Origin: Cryptosporangium phraense
GTDB lineage: Bacteria; Actinomycetota; Actinomycetes; Mycobacteriales; Cryptosporangiaceae
Direction of reading: 5' to 3'
NCBI RefSeq assembly: GCF_006912135.1
Contig: NZ_VIRS01000029.1
Location: forward strand, 30,604 to 94,603
Length of the DNA: 64,000 nt
The position numbers and the translations under genes are program-made. A model generated the notes under the pieces. That model saw only the letters and a program-made list of their open reading frames with translations. It was not told the DNA's origin and did not search any database. How positions within the stretch are numbered: the stretch's first letter is position 1; each line of letters opens with the position of its first letter. Positions 25,295 to 35,446 of this stretch are shown here, in pieces.

Positions 25295-25921
25295 CTACCG
25301 CCCGGCCTCCGTCGGCGTCTCCCCATAGACCAGGCGCAAGATCGCGTCGGTCAACGTATCGAGCACCTCGTCCTCGTCGTACTCGCCCGGATTCGCATAC
25401 ACGTCCGCGAACGTGATGACCCGCAAATTCACCGCCATCTTGGCGATCAGCGCCGGGGGCCCCGGCACGGTCCGGCCCGCCCGCGCGTCGCGCTCGATGC
25501 GGTCGCTGAAGTGCCCGCAGCCCTCGTCGACCAGGCGGTTACGGACGTGCTGCACCTCCGGGCCGGGATCCGGCGTGATGAACGCTTCGCGCAGCCAGCG
25601 ACCGTCGATCTTCCAGCGGGCCAGCCCCGCGGCCAGCCCTCGGCGCAGCGCGGCCCGGTCGAGCCCCTCGGCGGCGAGCCACTCGGCCATCTCCAGGTCG
25701 GCCTCGGCGATGCCCTGGTCGACGACCGCGGCCAGCAGCGCCTGCTTGGACTCGAAGTAGAAGTAGAACCCCGAGCGCGCGATGCCGGCCGCACCGGCCA
25801 GCTCGTCGATCGTCACCTGGCTGATCGGCCGGTCGCGGAACACGGCCCGGGCGGCGTCGATCAACGCCTGTTCGCGCTGGTCGCCCTTCGTGGGGGCACG
25901 GCGGCTCTTCGTGGCTGGCAC
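25295..25921 (-). CDS. TetR/AcrR-family repressor of the divergent MFS exporter
   Basis: A 208-residue TetR protein with DNA-binding domain REQALIDAARAVFRDRPISQVTIDELAGAAGIARSGFYFYFESKQALLAAV. The C-terminal domain includes GRWLREAFITPDPGPEVQHV, resembling EthR-like members. GTG 25921 is chosen because TAACGT lies seven bases upstream, as for a leaderless transcript; an ATG at 25960 would place the operator against the coding region. It faces the MFS gene across a gap with a near-perfect palindrome. Confidence 0.82.
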   Translation of the reverse strand: MPATKSRRAPTKGDQREQALIDAARAVFRDRPISQVTIDELAGAAGIARSGFYFYFESKQALLAAVVDQGIAEADLEMAEWLAAEGLDRAALRRGLAAGLARWKIDGRWLREAFITPDPGPEVQHVRNRLVDEGCGHFSDRIERDARAGRTVPGPPALIAKMAVNLRVITFADVYANPGEYDEDEVLDTLTDAILRLVYGETPTEAGR

Positions 25922-25962
25922 GGACCCCACGTTAACAGCAATCGACGTCACGTCTTTCATTT

Positions 25963-25977
25963 TCGACACAGTGTTGA
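25963..25977. promoter_or_regulatory. TetR operator between tetR and MFS genes
   Basis: TCGACACAGTGTTGA is an inverted repeat with one mismatch around a central A. It lies about 25-40 bases upstream of the proposed MFS transcription start and similarly close to the tetR start, suited to repress both. Confidence 0.7.
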
Positions 25978-26008
25978 GAATCCTCGGCGCGCCGTCTACG
26001 TTCGGCTC

Positions 26009-27466
26009 ATGTCCTTTCGAACGCGCCTTGCGTTGCCCGTCGCCTGCTACGTGGTGCTCCTCGTCTCGGCGCTGCAGACCCTCGTCGTTCCGGTGGTCGC
26101 CGACATCCAGGCCGACCTCGGCGTCTCGACCAGCGCGGCCAGCTGGGTGGTGACCGCCAACCTGCTCGCGGCCGCGGTGTTCACCCCGCTGCTCGGCCGG
26201 CTGGGCGACCTCTACGGCCGCCGTCCGGTGATGCTCGGCGTGCTGACGGTCGTCCTGCTCGGCTCGGTGCTCGCCGCGGCCACGTCGAGCCTTCCGCTGC
26301 TGCTGGCCGGCCGGGTGGCCCAGGCGGCCAGCTTCGGCCTGTTCCCGCTGTCGATCGGCATGCTCCGCGAGGAGCTGCCGCCGCGGCGACTGACCGGTGC
26401 GATGGCCCTGGTCAGCGGCATGCTCTCGGTCGGCGCCGGGTTCGGCCTGGTGGTGACCGGCGTGCTGATGCGCCACGGCGGCGATTACCACGAGCTGTTC
26501 TGGCTGGCCGCCGCGCTCACCGCCGTCGGCCTGGCCGGCGTCTGGCTGCTGCCCCGGCGCGCGGGCGTGGCCACCGGCCGGCTCGACTGGGCCGGTGCGG
26601 CTCTGCTCGGCCTCGGCCTCGTGCTGCTGATCCTCCCGATGGAGGAGGGCAACGGCTGGGGCTGGGGCTCGGTCCGGGTGCTCGGCTGCCTGGCCGCCGC
26701 CGCCGTCGTCCTCGCGGTGTTCGTGCTGTTCGAGCGACGGATCGCGCACCCGCTGGTCAGCGCCCGGATGCTCAGCCACCGGCCGATCGTGGTGGCCAAC
26801 CTCGTCGGCCTGTTCCTCGGCTTCTCGATGTTCGCGGTGTTCCTGGCCGTGTCCGCGCTGGTGCAGACCCCGCGCGGGATCGCCGGCTACGGCTTCGGCG
26901 CCTCGGTGCTCGCGGCGAGCCTCGTCTACCTGCTGCCCGGTACGGCCAGCGGGGTCATCTCGGCGCCGCTCGGCGGCCGGCTCGTCGCCCGCTTCGGCGC
27001 GAAGACGACGCTGATCGTCGCGGCCGTGCTGGCCGGCGTCGGCTTCGCGCTGCTGGCCGTGCTGCACTCGGCCACCTGGCAGGTGATCGTCGGGGCGCTG
27101 ATCGTCAACAGCGCGGTCACGTTCGGGTACGCAGCCCTGCCCGCGCTGCTCATCGCCAACGTCGAGCCGGCCGAGACCGGCATCGCCAACAGCGTCAACT
27201 CGATCGCCCGCTCGGTCGGCATGTCGCTGGGCACCGCGTTCGTCGTCACGATGACGACCCGCAACCCCATCCCCGGCCCGGTCCCGCTGCCCCGTGAGGC
27301 GCAGTTCGTCGCGACGTTCGTCGTCGGGGCGGTGCTGGCGGCGGCGGCCGCCGTGCTGGTCGCCTGGGCCCTGCCCCGGGTTCGCGAGGTCGCGCTCAGC
27401 CCGCGCGAGGCCGAGGCCGACGAGGTGCTCGGAGCGGCCGGCCTGCCAATCCCGGCCCCGCGGTAG
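26009..27466 (+). CDS. MFS multidrug exporter, DHA2-like (14 helices)
   Basis: A 485-residue major facilitator protein. Motif A appears as LGRLGDLYGRRPVML after the second helix, and the motif C region SVGAGFGLVVTGVLM is present. About fourteen hydrophobic helices suggest the DHA2 group of proton-driven drug exporters. ATG 26009 follows TACGTT by six bases, so the message is probably leaderless. It is controlled by the divergent TetR protein, a classic resistance-type arrangement. The substrate is unknown. Confidence 0.88.
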   Translation: MSFRTRLALPVACYVVLLVSALQTLVVPVVADIQADLGVSTSAASWVVTANLLAAAVFTPLLGRLGDLYGRRPVMLGVLTVVLLGSVLAAATSSLPLLLAGRVAQAASFGLFPLSIGMLREELPPRRLTGAMALVSGMLSVGAGFGLVVTGVLMRHGGDYHELFWLAAALTAVGLAGVWLLPRRAGVATGRLDWAGAALLGLGLVLLILPMEEGNGWGWGSVRVLGCLAAAAVVLAVFVLFERRIAHPLVSARMLSHRPIVVANLVGLFLGFSMFAVFLAVSALVQTPRGIAGYGFGASVLAASLVYLLPGTASGVISAPLGGRLVARFGAKTTLIVAAVLAGVGFALLAVLHSATWQVIVGALIVNSAVTFGYAALPALLIANVEPAETGIANSVNSIARSVGMSLGTAFVVTMTTRNPIPGPVPLPREAQFVATFVVGAVLAAAAAVLVAWALPRVREVALSPREAEADEVLGAAGLPIPAPR

Positions 27467-27524
27467 GCACATCGCGAGATGGCATCTTGACTTCCGGGAC
27501 GAGCCGGGTCGAGGATCCTGGTCC

Positions 27525-28688
27525 ATGAAGATCACAGCCGTCACGCCGATCCCGGTGACCGTCGAGCTCGGCCGCGAGCCCATGTCGTTCTCGTTCGTCC
27601 GGATCGAGACCGACGAGGGCCTGGTCGGGTACGGCGAGGCCTGCGACAGCTACGCCGCCACCTACGCCGGCGTGATCGGCGAGATCATCACCCAGGTGCT
27701 GTCGCCGCTGCTCGTCGGCCGGGAGTTCGTCGTCGTCGAACCGGTCGTCGAGCACCTGCGCCTGGCCACCCGGCGTCGGCTGGGCGAGAAGGGCGTCGCG
27801 GCTCACGCCCGCAGCGCGGTCGAGATCGCGCTCTGGGACCTCGTCGCCCAGGCCGCCGGACGATCGGTCAGCGAGCAGCTCGGCCAGGTCCGCGACCGGG
27901 TGAACGTCTACGCGTCCTCGACGTTCCTCGACGAGGGCCCGGCCCAGTTCCACGCCGACCTGCTCGCCCCGCTCCTGGAGCGGGGCGTCCGGTACGCGAA
28001 GGTCCGCGTCGGCCCGCGCTGGCAGCAGGACCTGCGCACGCTCACCGAGCTGCGCGACCTGCTCCCGGACGACCTCGAGCTGATGATCGACGGCAGCGAC
28101 ACGTTCACGCTGCCGACCGCGATGCAGGTCGCCGAGCGGCTGGGCGACCTCGGCATCCGCTGGTTCGAGGAGCCGATCCCGCAGGCCAACCGGGCGGCGA
28201 TCGCGGCCCTGTCGGCCCGGTCGAGCGTCCCGATCGCCTACGGCGAGCACCTCTACGGACGGGAGGACATGCTCGACGCGCTGGCCAACGACGGCATCTC
28301 GGTCGTCCAGCCCGACGCCTCGACCTGCGGGATCGCCGAGGCCCGGGCCGTCGCCGGAATCGCGACGTTCTACGGAGCGCGGGTCGTGCCGCACATCTGC
28401 GCCGGTCCGGTCGCGCTCGCCGCCAACCTGGCGGTGGCGGCGTCGGTGCACAACATCAACCTGGTCGAGTACCCGTTCTTCCTGGAGCCGGCCTGGGAAG
28501 CGCTCGGGGGTGGCAAGCAGTTCGGCATCGAGGCGATCGAGGACGGCTCGCTCGCGGTCCCGTCCGGCCCGGGTCTCGGCGTCCGCCTGCCCGAGGACGC
28601 GGCCACGACGTACCCGTACCGGCTCCCCGGCACCCGGATCGTCGGGACTGTCGGCGGAGTGCTCGACCGCTTCGTCGGGGACCGCTGA
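27525..28688 (+). CDS. Enolase-superfamily enzyme (mandelate racemase/muconate lactonizing type)
   Basis: A 387-residue enzyme with the capping domain (SFVRIETDEGLVGYGEACDSY) and the barrel residues: a K-x-R variant of the K-x-K motif in YAKVRVG, metal ligands aspartate in LMIDGSD, glutamate in WFEEPIP and glutamate in AYGEHLYG, and the histidine of VVPHICAGPVALAANLA. It should remove a proton next to a carboxylate, as in sugar-acid dehydratases or racemases. It starts 58 bases after the MFS gene and may be read with it. Substrate not assignable by sequence alone. Confidence 0.85.
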   Translation: MKITAVTPIPVTVELGREPMSFSFVRIETDEGLVGYGEACDSYAATYAGVIGEIITQVLSPLLVGREFVVVEPVVEHLRLATRRRLGEKGVAAHARSAVEIALWDLVAQAAGRSVSEQLGQVRDRVNVYASSTFLDEGPAQFHADLLAPLLERGVRYAKVRVGPRWQQDLRTLTELRDLLPDDLELMIDGSDTFTLPTAMQVAERLGDLGIRWFEEPIPQANRAAIAALSARSSVPIAYGEHLYGREDMLDALANDGISVVQPDASTCGIAEARAVAGIATFYGARVVPHICAGPVALAANLAVAASVHNINLVEYPFFLEPAWEALGGGKQFGIEAIEDGSLAVPSGPGLGVRLPEDAATTYPYRLPGTRIVGTVGGVLDRFVGDR

Positions 28689-28708
28689 GGGCCTCGGGCC
28701 CGTCGGGC

Positions 28709-30073
28709 TCAGGAAGGCAGTTCGAGGGCTCCGCTGAAGCGGAGCCCGTCGACCTCGACCCCGACCTGCTTCAGCAGCCGATCCCGGCTCGCCTCGGCCT
28801 GCCGCACCAGGTCGTCCCGGTCGACGCCGAGCACCGCGCCGTTCCACTTCCGCGGTACCCCGTCGACGACGACCGCGGTGACGTCCTGCGACTCGGCGTA
28901 ACTGGCCACCGCACCGAGGTGGGACGCGATCGGGCGCAGCCGGGCCAGTGAGAACACGGTCAGGTCGGCCTTGGCGCCCGGCCGCAGCACGCCGATCGTC
29001 CCGTCCAGACCGGCGGCCCGGGCCCCGCCGACGGTCGCCGCCCGCAGCGCGTCCCGGACCCCGTACGGCCGCGGGGCATCCGCGGAACCGGCCTGGGCGG
29101 CCGCGTAGGCCTGGCCGCGCTGGGTGATCAGCAGCGTGCGCAGCTCGCCGAGCAGGTCACTGCCGTACTCGAACTCGTTGTCGGTGCTGATCGCCTCCTG
29201 GACGCCGAACCGGTTCGCGGTGAGCACCGGGCCGGCGACCGCGAGCCCGTAGTGCGGATCCGACCGGGGCACCAGCGCGATCGCCGCCCCGCTGTCGGCG
29301 ATCGCCCGCCAGTGGGCGTCGGCCAGGCCCAGGACGTGGTCGAGCGTGACGTGCGGGCCGAGCAGCTCCGGCGTCATCACCGCGTCCAGGTCGCCCATCC
29401 CGGCGATCGTCTCGGCGACCAGCCCGAGCCCGTTCTCGGCCGCGAACGTCAGACCCGCCACCGAGGGGAACAGCTCCATCAGCCGGACGTCGATCCGCGG
29501 GTCGTCGGCCGTCGAGTCCCGCAGGTCGAGGACGGCCCGGTGCAGGTGGGCGTCCGGCTGACCCAGGCCGACCCCGGCCGCCACGACCGCGCGCAGCCCC
29601 GCTTCGCGGAGCGCGCCGACGACCGCCTGCCCGTGCTCCAGGCTCCGGACGTTGTGGCTGTTGTCGACGATCGTCGTGACGCCCTGCTCGATCGCCCGCA
29701 CGGCTGTGACGCGTTCCCCGATCGCGACGTCGTCGGGCGTCATCAGCGGGGCCAGCGTGGTGTGGGTGAGGTTCAGGTAGGCCATGATGTCGCTGTCCGG
29801 CGAGATCCCGCGCAGCGCGCCCTCCCAGGCGTGCACGTGCCCGTCGACGAGCCCCGGCGTGATCACGGTGCCGGTGGCGTCGACGACCAGCGCGCCGGCC
29901 GGCGCCGAGGCGCCCGCGCCCGGCCCGACCGCGGTGATCGTGGGGCCGGTGACGACGACGTCGCCGACGAAGTCGCCCACCGCCGGGTCCATCGTGATGA
30001 CGCTGGCGCCGGTGAACACGACGGTCCGGCCCGGCGTCCACTCGTCCGGGACGTGCCGATCAGTCATCTCCAC
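28709..30073 (-). CDS. ATZ/TRZ-type metal-dependent amidohydrolase
   Basis: A 454-residue cytosine deaminase-like hydrolase: N-terminal VVFTGASVITMDP strand, metal motif DGHVHAWEGA, HVTLDHVLGL, and the STDNEFEYG aspartate, followed by the C-terminal LRPGAKADLTVFSL sandwich. The usual second HxD/HCN histidine positions are only partly recognisable (SHNVRSLEHG), so the metal site may differ. GTG 30073 follows GGAGG; ATG 30067 is an alternative. It converges on the enolase-like gene, with 20 bases between them. Substrates of this family include aminohydrolysable heterocycles. Confidence 0.82.
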   Translation of the reverse strand: MEMTDRHVPDEWTPGRTVVFTGASVITMDPAVGDFVGDVVVTGPTITAVGPGAGASAPAGALVVDATGTVITPGLVDGHVHAWEGALRGISPDSDIMAYLNLTHTTLAPLMTPDDVAIGERVTAVRAIEQGVTTIVDNSHNVRSLEHGQAVVGALREAGLRAVVAAGVGLGQPDAHLHRAVLDLRDSTADDPRIDVRLMELFPSVAGLTFAAENGLGLVAETIAGMGDLDAVMTPELLGPHVTLDHVLGLADAHWRAIADSGAAIALVPRSDPHYGLAVAGPVLTANRFGVQEAISTDNEFEYGSDLLGELRTLLITQRGQAYAAAQAGSADAPRPYGVRDALRAATVGGARAAGLDGTIGVLRPGAKADLTVFSLARLRPIASHLGAVASYAESQDVTAVVVDGVPRKWNGAVLGVDRDDLVRQAEASRDRLLKQVGVEVDGLRFSGALELPS

Positions 30074-30131
30074 TGCGTTCCTCCGAGGGTCGGTGCTGTC
30101 CTCTCACCCTGGAACGGGCCGGGAGCGGCCG

Positions 30132-31190
30132 TCACCCCTCGTTTGCGGGGTACGCGAACACGGTGGCCACGAGTTCGCCCCGGCTGCTCACCCCGACCTT
30201 GGCGAAGATCGTTTTGAGGTAGTCCCGCACCGTGTGCGGCGAGAGGAACAGCTCGGCCGCGATCTCCTGGCTGGTCAGCCCGCGTGCCACGGCCCGGGTG
30301 ACCTGCTGCTCGCGCGGGGTGAGCGCGTGCGCGGCGACGAGGATCGGGGCGATCTGTTCCGCGCGGGCGGGTTCCACGGTCACCGCGGTCGGCCCGGGGG
30401 AGCCGTCCGGCCCGCGCAGCCGGGACGCGTGCAGGGAGAGCCAGCGCCCGGACGCGGCCCGCAGCCGGGTGACCGCGGGACCGGGGTCCCGGCCGAGCAC
30501 GACCGCGGTGGCCCGGGCCGTGATCGCGTGCACCGGGGTCATCGTGGCCGGGAACGCCCGCCAGTCCGGGCCGCCGATCTCCGCGAACAGAATCTCGGCC
30601 TGGGCGTCGAGCGAGAGCAGCGTGCCGCGGGCGTCGAACAGCGCGGTGCCGGGGCCCGCGGGCGCGGCCGGGCTCCGCGTCCCGGCCGCGAACGCCCGCA
30701 GCGCCCGGGCGACCGGCGGGACGATCTGCTGGATCTGTTCGCGGTCACCGGCGGTGAACGGCGCGCGCGAGCGTTCCCGGTACAGGTCGAGGACGCCCCA
30801 GGTCGTGGTGCCGAGCCGGAACGCGGCCCGGAGCTCGTCGCCGTAGCCCTGCGGAGCCAGGTACTCGCGGAAGCGGGCGCTGCTGGCCGGCCGGTTGCCG
30901 GTGACGTCGTAGAGTGTCCCGACGCCCGGGGAGCTGCGGGCCACGTCCCGGAAGAGCAGGGCGTCCTCGACGAGGCACTCCCGTTCCCAGTAGGACTCGC
31001 AGTGGCCGGTGCCGATGTTCTCCACCCGGACGGCGCTGGTGCCGAGCAGGGTGGCCGGGTCGGTGGCGAACCAGGCCGCGCCGTCGAACGGGACCAGGTC
31101 GTGCAGCTGATCGGAGACGGCCTCGAACAGCGCCACCTCGGAGCTCGCGACCCGGCAGGCCCGGACCACCGCGTCGACCTTCGCGTTCAC
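30132..31190 (-). CDS. LuxR-family regulator with GAF-like sensor domain
   Basis: A 352-residue protein. The N-terminal half looks like a GAF domain (LFEAVSDQLHDLVPFDGAAWFATDP...WGVLDLYRERSRAPFTAGDRE), and the C-terminus is a LuxR helix-turn-helix, LTPREQQVTRAVARGLTSQEIAAELFLSPHTVRDYL. Start GTG 31190 follows AGGAGG. It lies upstream of, and reads towards, the amidohydrolase, with a 58-base gap, so it may regulate that gene. Confidence 0.85.
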   Translation of the reverse strand: MNAKVDAVVRACRVASSEVALFEAVSDQLHDLVPFDGAAWFATDPATLLGTSAVRVENIGTGHCESYWERECLVEDALLFRDVARSSPGVGTLYDVTGNRPASSARFREYLAPQGYGDELRAAFRLGTTTWGVLDLYRERSRAPFTAGDREQIQQIVPPVARALRAFAAGTRSPAAPAGPGTALFDARGTLLSLDAQAEILFAEIGGPDWRAFPATMTPVHAITARATAVVLGRDPGPAVTRLRAASGRWLSLHASRLRGPDGSPGPTAVTVEPARAEQIAPILVAAHALTPREQQVTRAVARGLTSQEIAAELFLSPHTVRDYLKTIFAKVGVSSRGELVATVFAYPANEG

Positions 31191-31220
31191 GGCGTTCCTC
31201 CTCCGGCCGGTTCGTCCAGA

Positions 31221-31706
31221 CTAGGACGTCGCGGTCCGAGCCCGCTCCTCCCGGCGGGTGGCCAGGCGGATGGCGGCCACCCCGGCCACCACGCCGAGCA
31301 CCGCGCAGGCCGCGACGACCACCCCGGGTGCGTGCAGGTCCAGCGCGGTCACGATCGCGAACCCGTCGAACAGCGAGATCAGGACGAACCCGACGTGGCC
31401 GATGAACGCTACCTCCCAGGCCGCCGGCCGATCGCGGAGTGCCGCCGTCGCACCCCGGATCCGCCAGAGGAGATACAGCCCCAGCAGCGCCAGGCCGCCG
31501 AACGTCAGCCGCTTGGCGGTCGGGAGTCCGCTCCAGTCGACGAGGATCACCGCGATCAGCGCGGCCACCGCGATGGGACCGGCCACCGCGAACGTCAGGA
31601 ATCCGGGCGACCGGACCGATCGCGGGAGCCGGGCGACCACAGTGCACCCGGCGACGAAGCAGGCGATGGCGGCGACCGCGTGCACACCGATCAGGAGGTC
31701 GTGCAT
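31221..31706 (-). CDS. Small integral membrane protein, function unknown
   Basis: A 161-residue protein with four to five hydrophobic helices: MHDLLIGVHAVAAIACFVAG, a second at GFLTFAVAGPIAVAALIAVIL, then LTFGGLALLGLYLLWRI and two near the C-terminus, ending in a basic tail. ATG 31706 is preferred to the upstream ATG 31742, which adds unlikely residues. It sits 30 bases upstream of the LuxR-type regulator gene on the same strand. I recognise no family with confidence. Confidence 0.6.
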   Translation of the reverse strand: MHDLLIGVHAVAAIACFVAGCTVVARLPRSVRSPGFLTFAVAGPIAVAALIAVILVDWSGLPTAKRLTFGGLALLGLYLLWRIRGATAALRDRPAAWEVAFIGHVGFVLISLFDGFAIVTALDLHAPGVVVAACAVLGVVAGVAAIRLATRREERARTATS

Positions 31707-32059
31707 GAGCCCAGTGTCCGGCGCCCCGCCCGCCCGCAACACCCCCGATTCGACGCCAATTCAGCGATCCGTGCACCGCAGCGTCGGGACCGTAGACGAC
31801 GGTGAAGTCGCCGCTGATCCGGGTGGCCGGCCGCGGGGTCGCAGCCGGTCCGGCGACGCGGTGGCCACCGCGGTACCTCGCCGACGATCGGCGGTGGAGC
31901 GTCCCAGTCCAGCACGGCGCGGAGCCGCTCGCGGCCCGCGGCACCGCCGCCGCCCCCATCCGTGGTTAGCGCGAGCGTCTGTCCAGCTCGACCGTTGACC
32001 AATCGTCGCCGACGAGCGACCGTCGGTAGGCACCTGAGCACATGAACCAAAGGAGTGTC
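31707..32059. other. 350-base gap without a clear gene
   Basis: The minus strand has short fragments such as RAVLDWDAPPPIVGEVPRW and, in another frame, ISGDFTVVYGPDAAVHGSLN that have protein-like composition, which may mark a frameshifted remnant of unknown type. The right end carries the promoter and the AAAGGAG ribosome-binding site of the monooxygenase gene. Confidence 0.4.
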
Positions 32060-33817
32060 ATGTCTCGAACGCCGTCCGACGTCACCACATCCTGGCTCCA
32101 CGACTTCGAAGCCGCGCTCGCCGCCCGCGACCCCGACCGCGTCGCCGCGCTCTTCGCCCCCACGAGCTTCTGGCGCGACCTCGTCGCGTTCACCTGGAAC
32201 ATCACCACCGCCGAGAACCGCGCGGGCGTGCGCGACCTGGCCGCCGCGACCTCGGCCGCCGCGTCGAACTTCCGCGTCACCGAGGCCGAGGACGTCGACG
32301 GCGTCCCGACCGCGTACTTCACGTTCGAGACCGCCGTCGGACGCGGCTCCGGCCTGTTACGGCTCACCGACGAGGGTGCCTTCACGCTGCTGACGACGCT
32401 CGACGAGCTGAAAGGCCACGAGGAGACGCGCCCGAAGGGCGTGGACCACGGCGCCCGGAAGGACCGCGTCACCTGGACGGAACGCCGCACCGCCGAGCTC
32501 GAGAACCCGCACCCCGAGGTCGTGGTCATCGGCGGCGGCCAGGGTGGCATCGCGCTGGGGGCGCGGCTGCGCCAGCTCGGCATCGACCACCTGGTCGTCG
32601 ACAAGCACGAGCGCCCCGGTGACCAGTGGCGCAGCCGCTACAAATCCCTCTGCCTGCACGACCCGGTCTGGTACGACCACCTGCCGTACATCCCGTTCCC
32701 GACGAACTGGCCGGTGTTCGCGCCGAAGGACAAGATCGGCGACTGGCTCGAGATGTACACCCGGGTCATGGAGGTCAACTACTGGGGCTCCACGACGGCC
32801 ACGAACGCCCGCTGGGACGACGTCGAGAAGGAATGGACGGTCACCGTCGACCGCGCGGGCCAGACCGTCGTGCTGCACCCGAAGCACCTCGTCTTCGCCC
32901 TCGGGGTGTCGGGGAAGCCCAACGTGCCGGTCATCCCGGGGCAGGACGTGTTCGCCGGCGAGCAGCACCACAGCTCGCAGCACCCGGGGCCGGACGCGTA
33001 CAAAGACCGGAAGGTCGTCGTCATCGGGTCGAACAACTCGGCGTTCGACATCTGCGGCGCGCTCTGGGAGGTCGGAGCCGACGTCACGATGGTGCAGCGC
33101 AGCTCGACGCACATCGTGCGGTCGGACTCGCTGATGGAGATCGCGCTCGGCGACCTCTACTCCGAGCGGGCCGTGGCCGCGGGCGTCACCACGCACAAGG
33201 CCGACACGATCTTCGCGTCGCTGCCCTACCGGCTGCTGCCGACCGTCCAGATCCCGGTCTACGAGGCGATCGCCGAGCACGACCGGGACTTCTACCAGCG
33301 GCTGGAGAAGTCCGGCTTCCGCCACGACTGGGGCGACGACGGGTCCGGGTTGTTCCTGAAGTACCTGCGCCGCGGATCGGGCTACTACATCGACGTCGGT
33401 GCGGCCGAGCTCGTGGCGAGCGGCGAGGTCAAGCTGGCCCAGGGTCAGGTGGTCGAACTGACCGAGCACGGCGTGCGGCTCGACACCGGCCAGGAGCTAC
33501 CGGCCGACGTCGTCGTCTACGCGACCGGCTACAGCTCGATGAACGGCCTGGCCGCCGACATCGTCGGCCAGGAGATGGCCGACGCCGTCGGCAAGGTGTG
33601 GGGGCTCGGCTCCGACACGACCAAGGACCCGGGCCCGTGGGAGGGCGAGGAGCGCAACATGTGGAAGCCCACCCGGCAGGAGGGGCTGTGGTTCCACGGC
33701 GGGAACCTGCATCAGTCGCGCTACTACTCGCTCTACCTCGCGCTGCAGCTCAAGGCCCGGCTGGAGGGCATCCCGACCCCGGTCTACGCGCTGGCCGAGG
33801 TGCACCACACGTCCTAG
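32060..33817 (+). CDS. Flavin-containing monooxygenase
   Basis: A 585-residue protein. An N-terminal domain of about 130 residues resembles SnoaL/NTF2-like folds (WLHDFEAALAARDPDRVAALF). The monooxygenase part has FAD motif VVVIGGGQGGIALGARL, the second Rossmann motif VVVIGSNNSAFDICGAL for NADPH, and the BVMO/FMO-type block with DQWRSRYKSLCLHDP. The C-terminal VVVYATGYSSM is the FATGY motif. ATG 32060 is chosen because AAAGGAG lies five bases upstream; an ATG at 32042 precedes that site. It should oxygenate a soft nucleophile or ketone; substrate unknown. Confidence 0.87.
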   Translation: MSRTPSDVTTSWLHDFEAALAARDPDRVAALFAPTSFWRDLVAFTWNITTAENRAGVRDLAAATSAAASNFRVTEAEDVDGVPTAYFTFETAVGRGSGLLRLTDEGAFTLLTTLDELKGHEETRPKGVDHGARKDRVTWTERRTAELENPHPEVVVIGGGQGGIALGARLRQLGIDHLVVDKHERPGDQWRSRYKSLCLHDPVWYDHLPYIPFPTNWPVFAPKDKIGDWLEMYTRVMEVNYWGSTTATNARWDDVEKEWTVTVDRAGQTVVLHPKHLVFALGVSGKPNVPVIPGQDVFAGEQHHSSQHPGPDAYKDRKVVVIGSNNSAFDICGALWEVGADVTMVQRSSTHIVRSDSLMEIALGDLYSERAVAAGVTTHKADTIFASLPYRLLPTVQIPVYEAIAEHDRDFYQRLEKSGFRHDWGDDGSGLFLKYLRRGSGYYIDVGAAELVASGEVKLAQGQVVELTEHGVRLDTGQELPADVVVYATGYSSMNGLAADIVGQEMADAVGKVWGLGSDTTKDPGPWEGEERNMWKPTRQEGLWFHGGNLHQSRYYSLYLALQLKARLEGIPTPVYALAEVHHTS

Positions 33818-33825
33818 GGAGAGAC

Positions 33826-33855
33826 CTGGGTCCCGGGGGCGACCTCGGGACCCGG
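33826..33855 (+). terminator. Hairpin after the monooxygenase gene
   Basis: CTGGGTCCCG pairs with CGGGACCCGG (one G-T pair) across a ten-base loop, starting nine bases after the stop codon. There is no T-run, as is common in actinobacterial terminators. Confidence 0.5.
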
Positions 33856-33876
33856 GCTCCGGCTCCGACGACGTCC

Positions 33877-33921
33877 GGGCGCCATACCCGGCATAACCTA
33901 CGTTCTCTACACCTGGCGCCC
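33877..33921. promoter_or_regulatory. Inverted repeat framing the promoter of the SDR gene
   Basis: GGGCGCCA (33877-33884) and TGGCGCCC (33914-33921) form a perfect eight-base repeat around 29 AT-richer bases that include TAACCT and a possible start region. The right arm ends directly before GAAGGAG of the SDR gene. Confidence 0.45.
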
Positions 33922-34633
33922 GAAGGAGTTCACCATGGCGGTTCTCGACACGTTCTCGCTGGCCGGCAAGCGGGCCGTCGTCACCGGCGGCAGCCGGGGC
34001 ATCGGCAAAGCGCTCACCCGGGGCCTGGCCGAGGCCGGGGCCGCGGTCGCGATCATCAGCCGGGACGCCCAGGTGGCCGCGCACACGGTCGAGGAGCTGC
34101 GGGCCGAGGGACACGACGTCTCCGCGGTCACCGGCGACCTCACCGCCGGACCGGGCCTCATCGACGCCGCCGCCGACGCCCTCGGCGGCCTGGACGTCCT
34201 GGTCAACAACGCCGGCGCCTGCATCCACAAGCCGGCCCTCGAGGCCACCGACGACGAGTGGGACGCGGTGTTCGACCTCAACGTCAAGGCGCTGTGGCGC
34301 AGCAGCCGGGAAGCCGCCCGGCACCTGACGCCGGGCGGCGGCACGATCATCAACGTCGGATCGATGTCCGGGTACATCGTGAATCGCCCGCAGCCGCAGG
34401 CCGCGTACAACGCGTCCAAGGCCGCGGTGCACCACCTGACCAAGTCGCTGGCCGCCGAGTGGGCGCCGCTGGGCATCCGGGTCAACGCGCTCGCGCCCGG
34501 TTACGTCAACACCGAGATGGCGCCCGTCGACCGTCCGGAGTTCCGCCGGTACTGGATCGAGGACGCCCCTCAGCAGCGCTATGCCCGGCCGGAGGAGATG
34601 GCGCCGGCCACCGTGTTCCTGGCTTCGGAAGCG

Positions 34634-35442
<809 letters not shown>

Positions 35443-35446
<4 letters not shown>

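Noticed and set aside
25295..27583. A 762-codon minus-strand open frame over the MFS gene
   Set aside because: Only the last 208 codons form a TetR protein; the rest is the antisense shadow of the MFS transporter.
29784..31805. A 673-codon plus-strand open frame
   Set aside because: It is antisense to the amidohydrolase and LuxR genes, which have clear domains; no motif is present on the plus strand.
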